Assembly: GCA_963709175.1 (NCBI GenBank)
Contig: CAVPVK010000003.1
Location: 620,001 to 684,000, forward strand
Direction of reading: 5' to 3'
Length of the DNA: 64,000 nucleotides
DNA from: JANXQG01 sp963709175
GTDB lineage: Bacteria > Planctomycetota > Planctomycetia > Pirellulales > Thermoguttaceae
The position numbers were made by a program, and so were the translations under genes. Below, in pieces: positions 1 through 8,591 of this stretch. The notes below the pieces were generated by a model. The model was not told the origin of the DNA, did no database searches, and worked only from the letters and a program-made list of their open reading frames with translations. Numbering within the stretch: position 1 is the first letter of the stretch; every line of letters begins with the position of its first letter.

Positions 1-797
1 TCGATGCCGGTGACGTTGTACGCCTCGCTTTCCGGCTCTAGCACGAGGACTTCCCAGACTTCCTTGTCGTACTCTTTGCCGGTCTTCTTGTCGGTGTCCT
101 TGACGGTTCCGACCATCATGGCGGCATCCGCGAAGCCCGGGTCGCTCTTGACCTTGCCGACCTCCTGTTCGCGGACGCGGCACCACTTGGCCAGCACTTT
201 CCCCGTCTTCGGATCGCGGATCTTGACGGCCTCCTTGGGCTCGACAGCCGCTATTTTCTTCCGCTCGGCCCTGGCCATTTCGATGAGCGATTCGTTGTCG
301 CGGCGAGTAGCGACGATGCGGAACTCCAATGCCCCGGTAGTGCGAATGATCTTGCGGATTTCGTCGGCCTCGGCCTGCTTTTCCTTGGCGGTGCTGCCGC
401 TGATGCTCGGCATGACGATTTCCACCATATCGGTTCCCAGGCTCCGCACCGAAATCTCTTTCTGGCCGCCGGGATTCACGCGTTTTCCGATGGAGACCAG
501 CAGGGAGTCCATCTTGTCGGGACGCCAATCGGTCTTGGTTTCATCGACCTTGAAGACCAGGATCGATCCGCCCCCTAAGTCCACGCCCAGACGCGGAGGC
601 CAGCCGAAGATGATGACGACCAGACTGGCCAGCAGTGAAAAGAGGATGACGGCGAACTTCCAGCCGTAGCCGGCGGTCCGCAGGACCTTTGCCAGCCAAT
701 TGCCCAGCAGGCCGGAGGCGACTACCAACAGGACGAAAATGGTGCAATTGACGAACATCGCGTGTTGGTCACGATACGCCAGAAACGATTGCCACAT
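1..797 (-). CDS. secD: Protein translocase subunit SecD, N-terminal part (cut by window edge)
   Basis: SecD is a membrane subunit of the Sec translocase that uses the proton-motive force to help pull exported proteins across the inner membrane. Reading from an ATG at 797, about 265 residues are visible before the left edge. There is an N-terminal membrane segment (about 15-33), a second one (about 45-65), then the SecD hallmark LGVDLGGGSILVF near residue 70, followed by the start of the periplasmic P1 domain. In planctomycetes SecD is often fused to SecF; that part would lie outside the window. It sits 41 bp downstream of yajC on the same strand, the usual yajC-secD order. SecD identity is secure; fusion with SecF cannot be judged here. 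Confidence 0.93.
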   Translation of the reverse strand, partial: MWQSFLAYRDQHAMFVNCTIFVLLVVASGLLGNWLAKVLRTAGYGWKFAVILFSLLASLVVIIFGWPPRLGVDLGGGSILVFKVDETKTDWRPDKMDSLLVSIGKRVNPGGQKEISVRSLGTDMVEIVMPSISGSTAKEKQAEADEIRKIIRTTGALEFRIVATRRDNESLIEMARAERKKIAAVEPKEAVKIRDPKTGKVLAKWCRVREQEVGKVKSDPGFADAAMMVGTVKDTDKKTGKEYDKEVWEVLVLEPESEAYNVTGI

Positions 798-838
798 GCG
801 GAACGCACTTTCGATTATAGAGGAATTTCCTGCAAAAA

Positions 839-1231
839 CTATTTTGTCGAATTGTCGCCTGGCGGCGCGTCGCCTAGGATCTGCGCGATGGCGTTGAGTG
901 TAACGCGGAGTTTCGCGTTTGTGTTTTCATCGATCCGCAGCGTAACCTCATTCGACTCTTTGCTGACGTTGGTGACCACGCCGTAGATGCCGCTGGTGGT
1001 GAGAACGCGATCGTTTTTCTTGATCGAGTCCAAGAGGGCCGCCTGCCGGGCACGTTCCCGCTTGGTTGGCAGGAAGATAATGAAATAGAAAAAAGCCGCG
1101 ACGATGACGATCATCGGCAAGAAACTCAGCAGGGCATTGCCGGAGTTTGGCTGACCACCTCCGTTGCCTCCGCCAGCTCCGCCGCCCGCTTGGGCAAGCA
1201 GCAACGCCAAGGTATTCAGCATGGTATTCAC
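839..1231 (-). CDS. yajC: Sec translocon accessory protein YajC
   Basis: YajC is a small single-span inner-membrane protein that associates with SecDF and the holotranslocon. The 130-residue product has a short N-terminus, a Gly/Asn-rich stretch (about 15-30), one hydrophobic helix (about 35-54, ending FYFIIFLPTKRER), and the conserved cytoplasmic SH3-like part with LLDSIKKNDRVLTTSGIYG and V...LRID. I take the GTG at 1231 as start because GAAGG lies 9 bases before it; an ATG nine bases further in (1222) is possible. It precedes secD by 41 bp on the same strand, as expected for a yajC-secD operon. The glycine-rich N-terminal tract is longer than in enterobacterial YajC. Confidence 0.93.
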   Translation of the reverse strand: MNTMLNTLALLLAQAGGGAGGGNGGGQPNSGNALLSFLPMIVIVAAFFYFIIFLPTKRERARQAALLDSIKKNDRVLTTSGIYGVVTNVSKESNEVTLRIDENTNAKLRVTLNAIAQILGDAPPGDNSTK

Positions 1232-1343
1232 GGCAACAAACCTTCGATTATCATGGCCCTTCCCAGCCGGACCATCGCAACAAATTGGGAAACCTCAATC
1301 TTAACCCCTCGTAGGGCTACCGGCAAGGGGAGAAGAAATGCCC

Positions 1344-1410
1344 GCGCTCGTAGCTCCGGCTTCAGCCGGAATCCCCCGCAAGAACCGGCTGACGCCGGGA
1401 CTACGAGCGC
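1344..1410. repeat. Palindromic dispersed repeat, copy 1
   Basis: Outer arms GCGCTCGTAG (1344-1353) and CTACGAGCGC (1401-1410) are exact inverted repeats. The inner arms CCGGCTTCAGCCGG / CCGGCTGACGCCGG carry the same core seen at 5215, 8511, 24769 and 49503. It lies between yajC and tgt in the roughly 186 bp noncoding gap. It would form a long hairpin if transcribed and may serve as a terminator for tgt, but there is no T-run. Confidence 0.85.
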
Positions 1411-1417
1411 CGCGTTT

Positions 1418-2533
1418 CTATTTGCAGTAGGCTCCCCAGCCCGCCATTTTCTCCGCGCGAAAATCCGCGTATTGACTTGCCTCTATGGCTGTCCTGGCGT
1501 TGGCCAATAATCGCTGGTAATAAGTTAGATTATGTATCGAAAGCAGAATTGGCCCCAGCATCTCGCCGGCCATAAAGAGGTGGCGGATATAGGCCCGGCC
1601 CCGTCGACAGGCCGGACACCAACAACCTTCCTCCAAAGGACGGGGATCGCGCTCGAACTTGAGGTTCCGCAGCCGTATCGGTCCCGCATCGGTGAAGGCC
1701 ATAGCGTTCCGCCCGTTCCGTGTCGGCATCACGCAATCAAACAGGTCAATGCCCCGGGCGATCGCTTCCAGCAGGTCCTCCGGCCGGCCTACGCCCATCA
1801 AGTAGCGCGGACGATTGACGGGCAAATGCGGGAGCGTGGCATCTAGAATCCGATACATCTCGCAGGGCGGTTCGCCGACACTCAGGCCGCCAACCGCGTA
1901 GCCCGGGAAGTCGAGCCGGGTGAGCTCCTCGGCGCAGCGGCAACGGAGGTCCGTATCGAGTCCTCCTTGGACAATGGCAAACAAGGCTTGATCGGCACGC
2001 CGGGCGGCGGCGCGGCAACGGGCGGCCCAGCGGGTCGAGCGCTCGCAGGCGTCCCGGACGACGGCTGCTTCGTTTGGCAAAGGCACTACGTGGTCCAAGA
2101 CCATCGCCACGTCGCTGCCGAGGGCCTCCTGAATGGCCACCGCCCGTTCCGGTGAGATGGCAAGCAGTCGGCCGTCGATATGGGAGCGGAAAACGGCCTC
2201 CTGTTCGGTGACCTTGGACATCTGGGCCAGGCTGAAAATCTGGAAGCCGCCGCTATCGGTCAAGATTGGGCCATCCCACCCCATGAAAGCATGCAACCCA
2301 CCCAATTCCGCCACGACGTCTTCGCCCGGCCGCAAGGCCAGGTGATAGGTGTTGGCCAGCACCATCTGGGCGCCGGTGCCGCGGAGTTGCTCGATTTCCA
2401 GTCCCTTGACACTCGCCTGAGTGCCGACGGGCATGAAGGCGGGCATTTCCACACTGCCATGCGGCGTGACAAAGGTCGATCGTCGCGCCGCCGTGGTGGC
2501 GTCGGTATGATGGAGATGGAAGGAGAACGCCAA
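1418..2533 (-). CDS. tgt: Queuine tRNA-ribosyltransferase (tRNA-guanine transglycosylase)
   Basis: TGT exchanges guanine-34 of GUN-anticodon tRNAs for preQ1, the step that commits tRNA to queuosine. The 371-residue product has the catalytic-base motif LTDSGGFQIFSL, the nucleophile loop with FDCVMPTRNGRNA, and the zinc site CWCPAC followed by the distal His in SIHNL. The open frame runs another 207 bases upstream, but that part overlaps the 3' end of the TPR/alpha-CTD gene and is not TGT-like. I therefore place the start at a TTG at 2533, preceded by GAGG at a normal distance; this gives the standard family length of about 370. It is co-directional with the TPR/alpha-CTD gene upstream (56 bp gap). 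The start is the only uncertain point. Confidence 0.95.
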   Translation of the reverse strand: MAFSFHLHHTDATTAARRSTFVTPHGSVEMPAFMPVGTQASVKGLEIEQLRGTGAQMVLANTYHLALRPGEDVVAELGGLHAFMGWDGPILTDSGGFQIFSLAQMSKVTEQEAVFRSHIDGRLLAISPERAVAIQEALGSDVAMVLDHVVPLPNEAAVVRDACERSTRWAARCRAAARRADQALFAIVQGGLDTDLRCRCAEELTRLDFPGYAVGGLSVGEPPCEMYRILDATLPHLPVNRPRYLMGVGRPEDLLEAIARGIDLFDCVMPTRNGRNAMAFTDAGPIRLRNLKFERDPRPLEEGCWCPACRRGRAYIRHLFMAGEMLGPILLSIHNLTYYQRLLANARTAIEASQYADFRAEKMAGWGAYCK

Positions 2534-2589
2534 TGCGACCTCAGGTGGAAATGCGCGTACGTCGGGCTGGAAAGCCTGCAGTACCGACT

Positions 2590-3912
2590 CTATTCGCCGC
2601 GTAGCTTCAGTCCCAAGGCCGTGAGCTTCTCGCGGACCTCGTTGAGGCTGGTCACGCCGAAGTTCTTGCATTCCAGCAGGTCGTCGCCCGTGCGGCGGAC
2701 TAGTTCGCCCAAGGTGTTGATGCCCAGGCGGATCATGCACTTGCGGGCGCGAACGGAGAGGTTCAGGTCCGAAACCGGCTTGCCCAGCACGGCCTGTTCG
2801 TCGGGCGAAAGCGGTTCGGGCTCCACGACCTCGGTAACCGGGCGTTCGGCGGCAAGTTGCCCCAGCCGCAGTCCTTTCGACGCGAGCATGTCTTTGATTT
2901 CCACCAGGCTCGTTTCGCCGAAGTTCTTGCTCGCCAGCAGTTCTGCCTCACTGGTGCGGCAGAGGTCCCCCAGCGTGTTGATGCCCATCTTCTGCAGGCA
3001 ATTGCGGCTCCGCACGGAGAGCTCGAAGTCGGTCACGGGGATGCCGAGCACCTGGCCCATGCGATCGCGCTTCTTCGAGGCATCGTCGTCGTAGAACTGT
3101 TCATGCGAGGCCTCAGTATCCTTGAAGAAGAGCGCCGCCCGCTCGTGGTCAGGATAGACGTCCAGCACCCGCTGGTAGCATTGCGCGGCCTTCTCGAACT
3201 GGTCGCGGTCTTCATACAACAGGCCAAGGTTCAGCAGCGAGCCGACATGTGTCGGGAATGAGGTGGCTGCCCGCTTGTATAGTTCCATGGCCATGTCGTC
3301 GTTGCCATAGCGGTCGTTCTCCAGTGCCAAGCCGAACAGTGCCCCGGGATGACTCCGGTCGGCATCGACGGCCCGTTCGTACAGGGCGACAACCTCGGCC
3401 GGATTTCCGCCAACGGCGGCTACGGTCGCACCTCGCTGATAGAGGTATTCGGCCGTATGCTCCACGGGACCAAAGAGGTTGTCGAGGATCTTCAGGCCGT
3501 CTTGGGCATGACCTGCATAGCGCAGGGACTCCGCCCGCCCCAAGGCGCACTGGCTGGCGTCATAACCTGCCTTTTCCGCCGACTGGTAGCTTTCCACGGC
3601 TTTTAGATACTGCCCGCGGGCGAAGAGCGCCTTGGCCATATAGAAATGTGCCATGGCCCCGCCGTCGGCCTGGCGGAGTACCTCCGATGCCCGATAGTAA
3701 CGGCCCAAGAGATAGAGCGCAACACCAAAGCGTACCATACTTGCAGGGGTTTGCTCTTCCTTGGACTGCAATTCGTTGACCGCATCGCGGAGACGTTGAA
3801 AATTGAGGTGGTCCTTGGAAATGGCCTCTCTAATCTGCTTGACTTCGTTGGGGCCGAAGGGACCATTTACCAGAATCGCCTGTTTGACGTCGAATTCCGC
3901 GGTTGTGACCAT
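2590..3912 (-). CDS. TPR protein with two RNA-polymerase alpha-CTD-like domains
   Basis: The 440-residue protein begins MVTTAEFDV, with an AGGAG upstream of the ATG at 3912. Residues about 60-285 are TPR-like helices (repeated LYERAV/LYKRA, LLNLGLLYEDRDQFEKA). Two C-terminal modules (about 289-352 and 376-440) closely match the alpha-subunit CTD of RNA polymerase. The first keeps VRSRNCL, aligning with the DNA-contacting R265, N268 and C269 of E. coli alpha; the second reads VRARKCM and has lost the Asn. Both have the NFG.TSL.E(I/V) helix-hairpin-helix. It lacks the alpha N-terminal assembly domain, so it is not rpoA. Such proteins are recurrent in planctomycetes, and their role is not established. 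An inference is DNA or UP-element binding tethered to a protein-interaction scaffold. Confidence 0.85.
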   Translation of the reverse strand: MVTTAEFDVKQAILVNGPFGPNEVKQIREAISKDHLNFQRLRDAVNELQSKEEQTPASMVRFGVALYLLGRYYRASEVLRQADGGAMAHFYMAKALFARGQYLKAVESYQSAEKAGYDASQCALGRAESLRYAGHAQDGLKILDNLFGPVEHTAEYLYQRGATVAAVGGNPAEVVALYERAVDADRSHPGALFGLALENDRYGNDDMAMELYKRAATSFPTHVGSLLNLGLLYEDRDQFEKAAQCYQRVLDVYPDHERAALFFKDTEASHEQFYDDDASKKRDRMGQVLGIPVTDFELSVRSRNCLQKMGINTLGDLCRTSEAELLASKNFGETSLVEIKDMLASKGLRLGQLAAERPVTEVVEPEPLSPDEQAVLGKPVSDLNLSVRARKCMIRLGINTLGELVRRTGDDLLECKNFGVTSLNEVREKLTALGLKLRGE

Positions 3913-4005
3913 TGATCTATAATCTCCTAATGTTCCTCGCGGCCCGTGTCTTGCCACGCTTTAGAAACCGGCACACCCTTCTTGTTGTGGGGGTGCTAGT
4001 CGAAG

Positions 4006-4079
4006 AGCCAGCGAGGGGAGTTGAACCCCTAACCCCCGCATTACGAATGCGGTGCTCTGCCGATTGAAGCTACGCTGGC
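4006..4079 (-). tRNA. tRNA-Thr (anticodon CGU)
   Basis: On the minus strand the acceptor arms GCCAGCG (4073-4079) and CGCTGGC (4007-4013) pair fully over seven bases. The anticodon stem CCGCA/TGCGG holds loop TTCGTAA, giving anticodon CGT, which reads ACG (Thr). The T-arm AGGGG-TTCAACT-CCCCT is canonical and the D-arm GCTT/GAGC is present. No CCA is encoded. Length is 74 nt including the discriminator T. It stands alone between the TPR/alpha-CTD gene and the SpoU methyltransferase. Confidence 0.95.
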
Positions 4080-4188
4080 GATGGGAACGAATAATGTTGG
4101 GGCGGCGAAAAAGCGTAAACCTCTTATTTTCGCAGTTTCTAGCCACGCGTCAAGTGGGTTCGTTTCGTGCGTGCAGCAAGATTTTAGG

Positions 4189-4710
4189 CTAACCGGCGGG
4201 GTATTGCCGGCAGTATTCATACAAGGCCATGGCCGTGGCGGTCGCCGCGTTATGAGCAAACGGCAAACCGTAAACCGGAATCTCGATCGTGTCGTCCAGC
4301 AGTCGGAGGATTTCATCCTCGATCCCCAGTCGTTCGTTGCCGATTACCAGCACCGCCTTGCGAGGAAAGGCGAATTCGAAAATCGATCGCGATTGGCTCG
4401 TCTGCTCCAACCCGACGAGCGGATAGGCATCTTGCCTCAACCGCTTTAGCACCGGGGCGAGCGTACGGTGAATCTCGATAGCCACCGCGTCGCCGGTCTC
4501 GCGGGATATCTCCGGCAGGATGCGGGCGTTGCCACAGCAAATCAGGCGGGGAATGCCGCAGCAGGCCGCCGCGCGGACGATCCGCGAGAGGTTGACGTTG
4601 CTCCGCATCGCCGGGCAGGCCAGCACTAGCTCTCGCGGTCGTTCGAGGCAAGTCGGTGGTTTGTGACGGTCTTGGATGAAATCGGGCATGGGAACAAGGT
4701 CTTGGAGCAC
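4189..4710 (-). CDS. SpoU/TrmH-family RNA methyltransferase
   Basis: A 173-residue SPOUT-fold enzyme that would transfer a methyl group from S-adenosylmethionine to the 2'-OH of a tRNA or rRNA nucleotide. The three SPOUT motifs are visible: NVNLSRIVRAAACCGI (motif 1, substrate-side Asn/Arg), VLVIGNERLGIEDEIL (motif 2) and IPVYGLPFAHNAATATAMALYEY (motif 3, forming the trefoil knot). Motif 3 deviates from the usual SLNVSVAAA, so the target cannot be assigned from sequence. There is no N-terminal RNA-binding extension as in TrmH/RlmB. The start could be 4710 or the internal ATG at 4689; neither has a clear Shine-Dalgarno. Its nearest neighbour is a tRNA gene. Confidence 0.85.
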   Translation of the reverse strand: MLQDLVPMPDFIQDRHKPPTCLERPRELVLACPAMRSNVNLSRIVRAAACCGIPRLICCGNARILPEISRETGDAVAIEIHRTLAPVLKRLRQDAYPLVGLEQTSQSRSIFEFAFPRKAVLVIGNERLGIEDEILRLLDDTIEIPVYGLPFAHNAATATAMALYEYCRQYPAG

Positions 4711-4814
4711 AGAGCGTTTGGAAGAAATGAACCGTAGATTGGGACCAGACTGCGGAGCAGGCGCATTCCCACCATGATATGGTCTCCGGTTTGATTACTA
4801 CTGTTCTTTCCCCT

Positions 4815-4874
4815 AAAAAATAGGGCCAGGGAACGGTGACCGGCGTTTGAAAGCGTCGGCGTCGCCCCTGGCCC
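4815..4874 (-). terminator. Rho-independent terminator, minus strand
   Basis: Arms GGGCCAGGG (4823-4831) and CCCTGGCCC (4866-4874) are perfectly complementary, and the enclosed segment can pair further. On the minus strand the stem is followed by TATTTTTT (complement of 4815-4822). It would end transcripts coming from the DUF11-type gene at 5287, about 410 bases upstream, or a short untranslated transcript from the gap. Confidence 0.6.
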
Positions 4875-5214
4875 CGGTGTGGCGTACAGATCAACGCTAC
4901 GGTACCTGTGCGCACGTTCGAATCGTGCGCAAACGCCACAATGTCCAGGCCCGAAACGGGATGGATTACTCTCTAAAAGTCTTGGAAATCAAAGGGAAGA
5001 CGAGTGGACGCCGAATCATGCAACACGGCAGAACTTGAACAAGCAATAGGAAGATCAGCCCCACACTGCCACTAAAGGCATTCTACACGCGCCTGAAAAA
5101 CTTGGGAAGCGTGGTTTATCAAGAATCGATGACGCGAGGCATGATGTCGCCGCTCGCGGTTGGCCCCAGACCTCGCGATCCCGAAATCCCCTGCAATCGA
5201 CCCCGGTCATTAAC

Positions 5215-5275
5215 CTCGTAGTCCCGGCTTTAGCCGCAATCCCCCAGTGAAACCAGCTAAAGCCGGGACTACGAG
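5215..5275. repeat. Palindromic dispersed repeat, copy 2 (best preserved)
   Basis: Two exact 20-base inverted arms: CTCGTAGTCCCGGCTTTAGC (5215-5234) and its reverse complement (5256-5275), separated by 21 bases. It is the clearest member of the family and lies just past the stop of the DUF11-type gene. Confidence 0.9.
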
Positions 5276-5286
5276 TGCCGAGTGTC

Positions 5287-7691
5287 TCATTGTGCGGGCA
5301 GGACCTCTACCGTCTTCGCACCCGTGGCTGGACTCGCCTGCCGGCGGCTGACGGTCTCAACCCGCAACGAGATCGGCCCCGCGGTCGACGTCGTCACCAT
5401 CACACGATAATTGAGTGTCGCCTTGGAAGGCAGTTGGCTCACTGGGCTGAAACGGACTTGTCCGGAAAGCCTCTCCAATTTGATATCCGGGCTGGGCCCG
5501 CTGGTGCCTGCATCGACGACCGCCGATCCCGGCGGCAGAATGGCCGTGACGACAATGTCGCCATCCGCCGCGTCACTTTCATTGGTGACCTGGACGAGAA
5601 ACTGCTGATTCTTGCCCGCCGTGACCTTGTTGAGATTGTCCACCCTCACCCCCAGCTGGCCGGGGACCACGGGCGGCGGAGATGCCGCGACAATCTCCAG
5701 GCAAGCCTGATCCTCGACTGGTGGGCCGTCGGCCGGCTTCGCCGAAAAACGGCAACAGGCCTTGGCCGACGGCTCTTTGCACTGGCATTCGACCTCGATC
5801 ACGGCTGGCTTGCCGGGCTGGATAGAGGGGAGTGTCCAGACCGTCGCATCGCCTTGACGCGAGTATCCGCCGGAGGCCTGGGAAATGACCAGGGCCGCGT
5901 CGCACCGCTGGCTTACGACGACATTGACCGCCGGTGTCTGGCCGGGATTGGAGATCTCCACCCTGAAGATGACCGACTTTCCAACGGTGGCATTGGCCGG
6001 CGAGGAAACGCGTATCTGTAGCGGCACGTTGGCTGGGGCCGATGGGGGTGGAACGACTGCCGGGCCGGGCGTCGGGGCCACGGGCGTCGGGGAAGCTGGC
6101 GTGGGATTCGGAGTCACTGGAGTGGGAGTAACCGGGGCCGGACGCACGGGGCCAGGCCCTGTCGGAGGCGGGATTATCGGGGTTGGGCTGATCGGCGGAG
6201 TCGCGGTCCGGGGCGGCTCGACCGCCATAACGCAGGAGTCCTTGGCGGCGTGGGCCCCGTCGGCTGCGGTGACTTCCACATGATGACAAAGTTGTCCGGC
6301 CCGTGTGACATCAAACGTCACATCGAATTTATAGTATTTGCCCAGGTACCAGTCGATTCAGCCGATTTGCGGATCGCCGGGTTTCCTTGGGGGAGTTGCA
6401 GGCCATCGCCGTAGGTGTCGCGAACGACAATGTCGGTGGCCGCTGACTTGGCCGCGATTGGTCAACATCGATTTCGAAGGTCGCCGTCGAACCAACCACT
6501 GCCTGGGCCGCTGGGGCGATAACGTCGAGGTCCAAGATCGACTTCGTCGTGCCTGTGTCGGAACCGGGCGGCGGTACGATAGCCGTACCGGGCGCTGTCG
6601 GGTTTGGCGTGATCGACGGTGCCGGTGTCGCAGGTGCCGCGGCCGTCGGCGTGCCCGTCCAAGTTACCAATACGTTTGACTGGCGAACCATGAGCCGATC
6701 GCCACAGGAATCGGCCGGCTTGAAGACCTGCACGCGGACCTGGCTAGTTCCCGGGGCGGAGTCCTTCTGGTACACTTCGACACTTGCCTGCCCGGCCTCA
6801 TTGGTCGCCGTTTCGATCGTAGTCGTGCCATTGGGACCAAAAAGAACGGGCAGACCGCCGATTGCCTCATAATGGACAATCCAACCTGCGCGGCCCGCGC
6901 GATTCGTCTGTCGCAGGACTGTGGTGGTCAGCGATTGCCTGCCGCCGGCCGCCAAGCTGCACGGCGTGGGCATGGCGATTTGGGCGTCGATCCAGTAGAT
7001 CGTCGCCGACTTGCTCCGCTGAGCGGGCAACACCACGTCCGGGGCCACCACGGACACCTGGCTGACTCCCTCGATCAGCGAGCTTACCGTGACCCAGCCC
7101 TGTCCACGGGCCACGTAAACACTGCTATAGGGACCGCCCGCTCGCTGGGCGACGCTGCTCGTGGTGCCCACGGCCGACTTGGGCGAAGTCAGATGGGGGC
7201 GGGTGAAATCGCCCACCATAACGTCGGCCACGGTCAGGCCGTTGTTGCAGATGGCAGTGAACTGCCCTACGCTATTGGGCGCGAGCCACCATTCCAGGCG
7301 GCGATTGGTGTGATAGTAGCCATCGCCGCCATTGACTCCGGCAACCATCACGACCTGCCTTCCCACTAGTTCGACCATGCGGCATGGCGCTAGTGTCACC
7401 GCTACGTCGCTGGACGGTGAAATCACGGGCAGATTCGTGACCGCCGGGCGGAAAGGCGACGGTGGTGGAGCGGCCAGCGGCGCCGGGGAGGGCGCAACAA
7501 CAGCGGGTGCGGGGCTGGGAACCGTGCCCGGCGGGCAGGTAGGAGCGGCCGCTGGAGTATCGTAAACAAAAAGATCGATCACCCGAGGGATCGATCCGGG
7601 GCAGGCGGCAATCGGCGCAGCCGGACACGGCAAGCAAAGTCGCCAATCCTGCCCAACGAGCTACCGGTACTACCCTATCCGTGCGGCACAT
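5287..7691 (-). pseudogene. DUF11-repeat lipoprotein gene broken by four apparent single-base frameshifts
   Basis: Read across frames this is one gene. It starts at ATG 7691 after a GGAAGG site with a lipoprotein signal (hydrophobic WAGLATLLAVSGC). It then passes a CRLPRIDPSGDR motif, a Pro/Ala-rich linker and beta-rich segments. Three DUF11-like beta-sandwich repeats follow, recognisable by V(V)GS/GKS.TF.(I/V)(D/E)V.N.G. The frame changes near 7567-7573 (extra T), 6463, 6440 (extra bases) and 6352 (missing base), where DWYLGKYYKFDVTFDV continues the fold. Split at the breaks it would read as a 434-residue and a 344-residue protein. Envelope-anchored adhesin or structural protein is an inference. 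Four compensable indels suggest sequence error, but real decay is possible. Confidence 0.65.
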
Positions 7692-7862
7692 GGCCCTTCC
7701 CGCGGTGCGGGTGTCTCGCCTGCCGGTAGCAACAGGCCACAGACTGGCGTCCCGCGCACCCAAGAAAGGGTAGCATGTAAAATGGCAAGATGCGGCGTTT
7801 TGTCAACCTTTAACGTTGCGCCGCGGCAACATGCCGGCAAAATCGTTATAGCCGGTGCTTGA

Positions 7863-8310
7863 CTACGGGAGGACCGCCTTGAGTGTGTTTCGCACAGGCT
7901 CTCCGGGCACGTAGACCCGTGCAACGCCATAGATGTTCGGACCTACCGTCGCATATGGCACCACGGCCGGGGCATACGCCGCTGGTGCCGCATAATAGGC
8001 GGAATAGGCCACCGGCGGTGTGTAGTAGGTCGAATAGGCCGCTGGAGCCGCGTAATAGGCTGAATAGGCCACCGGCGGCGTGTAGTAGCTGACATACGGC
8101 ACGGGTGCCGGATTATAGGCCACCGGGGGGGTGTAGTAGCTTGCGTAGGAAGTGGGTGCCGAGTAGTAACTTGCGTAAGCCGTCGTGACCGGATAGGCGG
8201 CCGCGACCGGGGCATATGCGACCGGTGCGCTACCAGCCGCACTGGGCGTAGACGGTGGAATCGCTAAGCAGCAGAGCGAAAGCCGCTGCTAACAGAAAGC
8301 GTTGGCACAT
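7863..8310 (-). CDS. Secreted Tyr/Ala/Pro-rich repeat protein (one frameshift)
   Basis: ATG 8310 has a strong GGAGG site and opens a signal peptide, MCQRFLLAAAFALLLSDST, ending VYAQC. The frame then meets a stop, but removing one base near 8236-8241 joins it to a long frame rich in YASYY, YYTPPVAY and YYAAPAAY units. Two near-identical 20-residue repeats lie in the middle (60-bp DNA repeats at 7978-8097). The C-terminus, VGPNIYGVARVYVPGEPVRNTL, is less repetitive and looks like a conserved motif. The total is about 148 residues after signal-containing translation. The composition suggests an extracellular or envelope structural protein; I do not recognise a family. It is convergent with nothing and divergent from lctP. 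Confidence 0.55.
7978..8097. repeat. 60-bp tandem repeat, two units
   Basis: Units 7978-8037 and 8038-8097 both begin gccgctgg(t/a)gccgc and differ at only a few positions. They encode a 20-residue Tyr/Ala/Pro repeat in the secreted protein at 7863-8310. Confidence 0.8.
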
Positions 8311-8510
8311 AGTAACCCTCCTTCTTGAGTACAGTCCACGAAAGCGTGGAGGAATTGATCGTTTTCGCCTCTACATTAACGATAGTCAGGGCAGGTCAAT
8401 CGTGCAAGTCGCTCCTGGAAAAAACTTGGCAGTCGGCTTCGCCCGAACAAAACGCTGGTTGCCTCCGATAGGGCCGTCTGGTACTCTCAATAACATTCCG
8501 GCGGATGCCG

Positions 8511-8541
8511 CGCTCATAGTCCCGGCTTCAGCCGGAATCCT
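8511..8541. repeat. Palindromic dispersed repeat, copy 3 (half element)
   Basis: The segment cgctcatagtcccggcttca and the following gccggaatcc match one arm and the start of the loop of the other copies. The second arm is missing. It lies about 50 bases before the lctP start. Confidence 0.7.
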
Positions 8542-8591
8542 GGGAATTTCCGCGGACCTGAATTGCCCGGGTGGTATAGGAAAGCAGAATC

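Larger units (their letters stand above)
4711..5286. other. Intergenic region without a recognisable gene
   Basis: 576 bases with no convincing coding frame. It contains a minus-strand terminator-like hairpin (4815-4874) and the palindromic repeat at 5215-5275. The 63-codon plus-strand frame at 4847-5038 runs through the hairpin and has no ribosome binding site. Confidence 0.6.

Noticed and set aside
2534..2740. N-terminal extension of the tgt frame up to 2740
   Set aside because: It overlaps the coding end of the TPR/alpha-CTD gene, shows no TGT homology, and a TTG at 2533 with a ribosome site gives the normal length.
2590..3912. Calling this gene rpoA
   Set aside because: Only the C-terminal domain of alpha is present (twice); the assembly N-domain is replaced by TPR repeats.
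4847..5038. 63-codon plus-strand frame in the gap after the SpoU gene
   Set aside because: No ribosome site, overlaps the terminator hairpin, no recognisable sequence.
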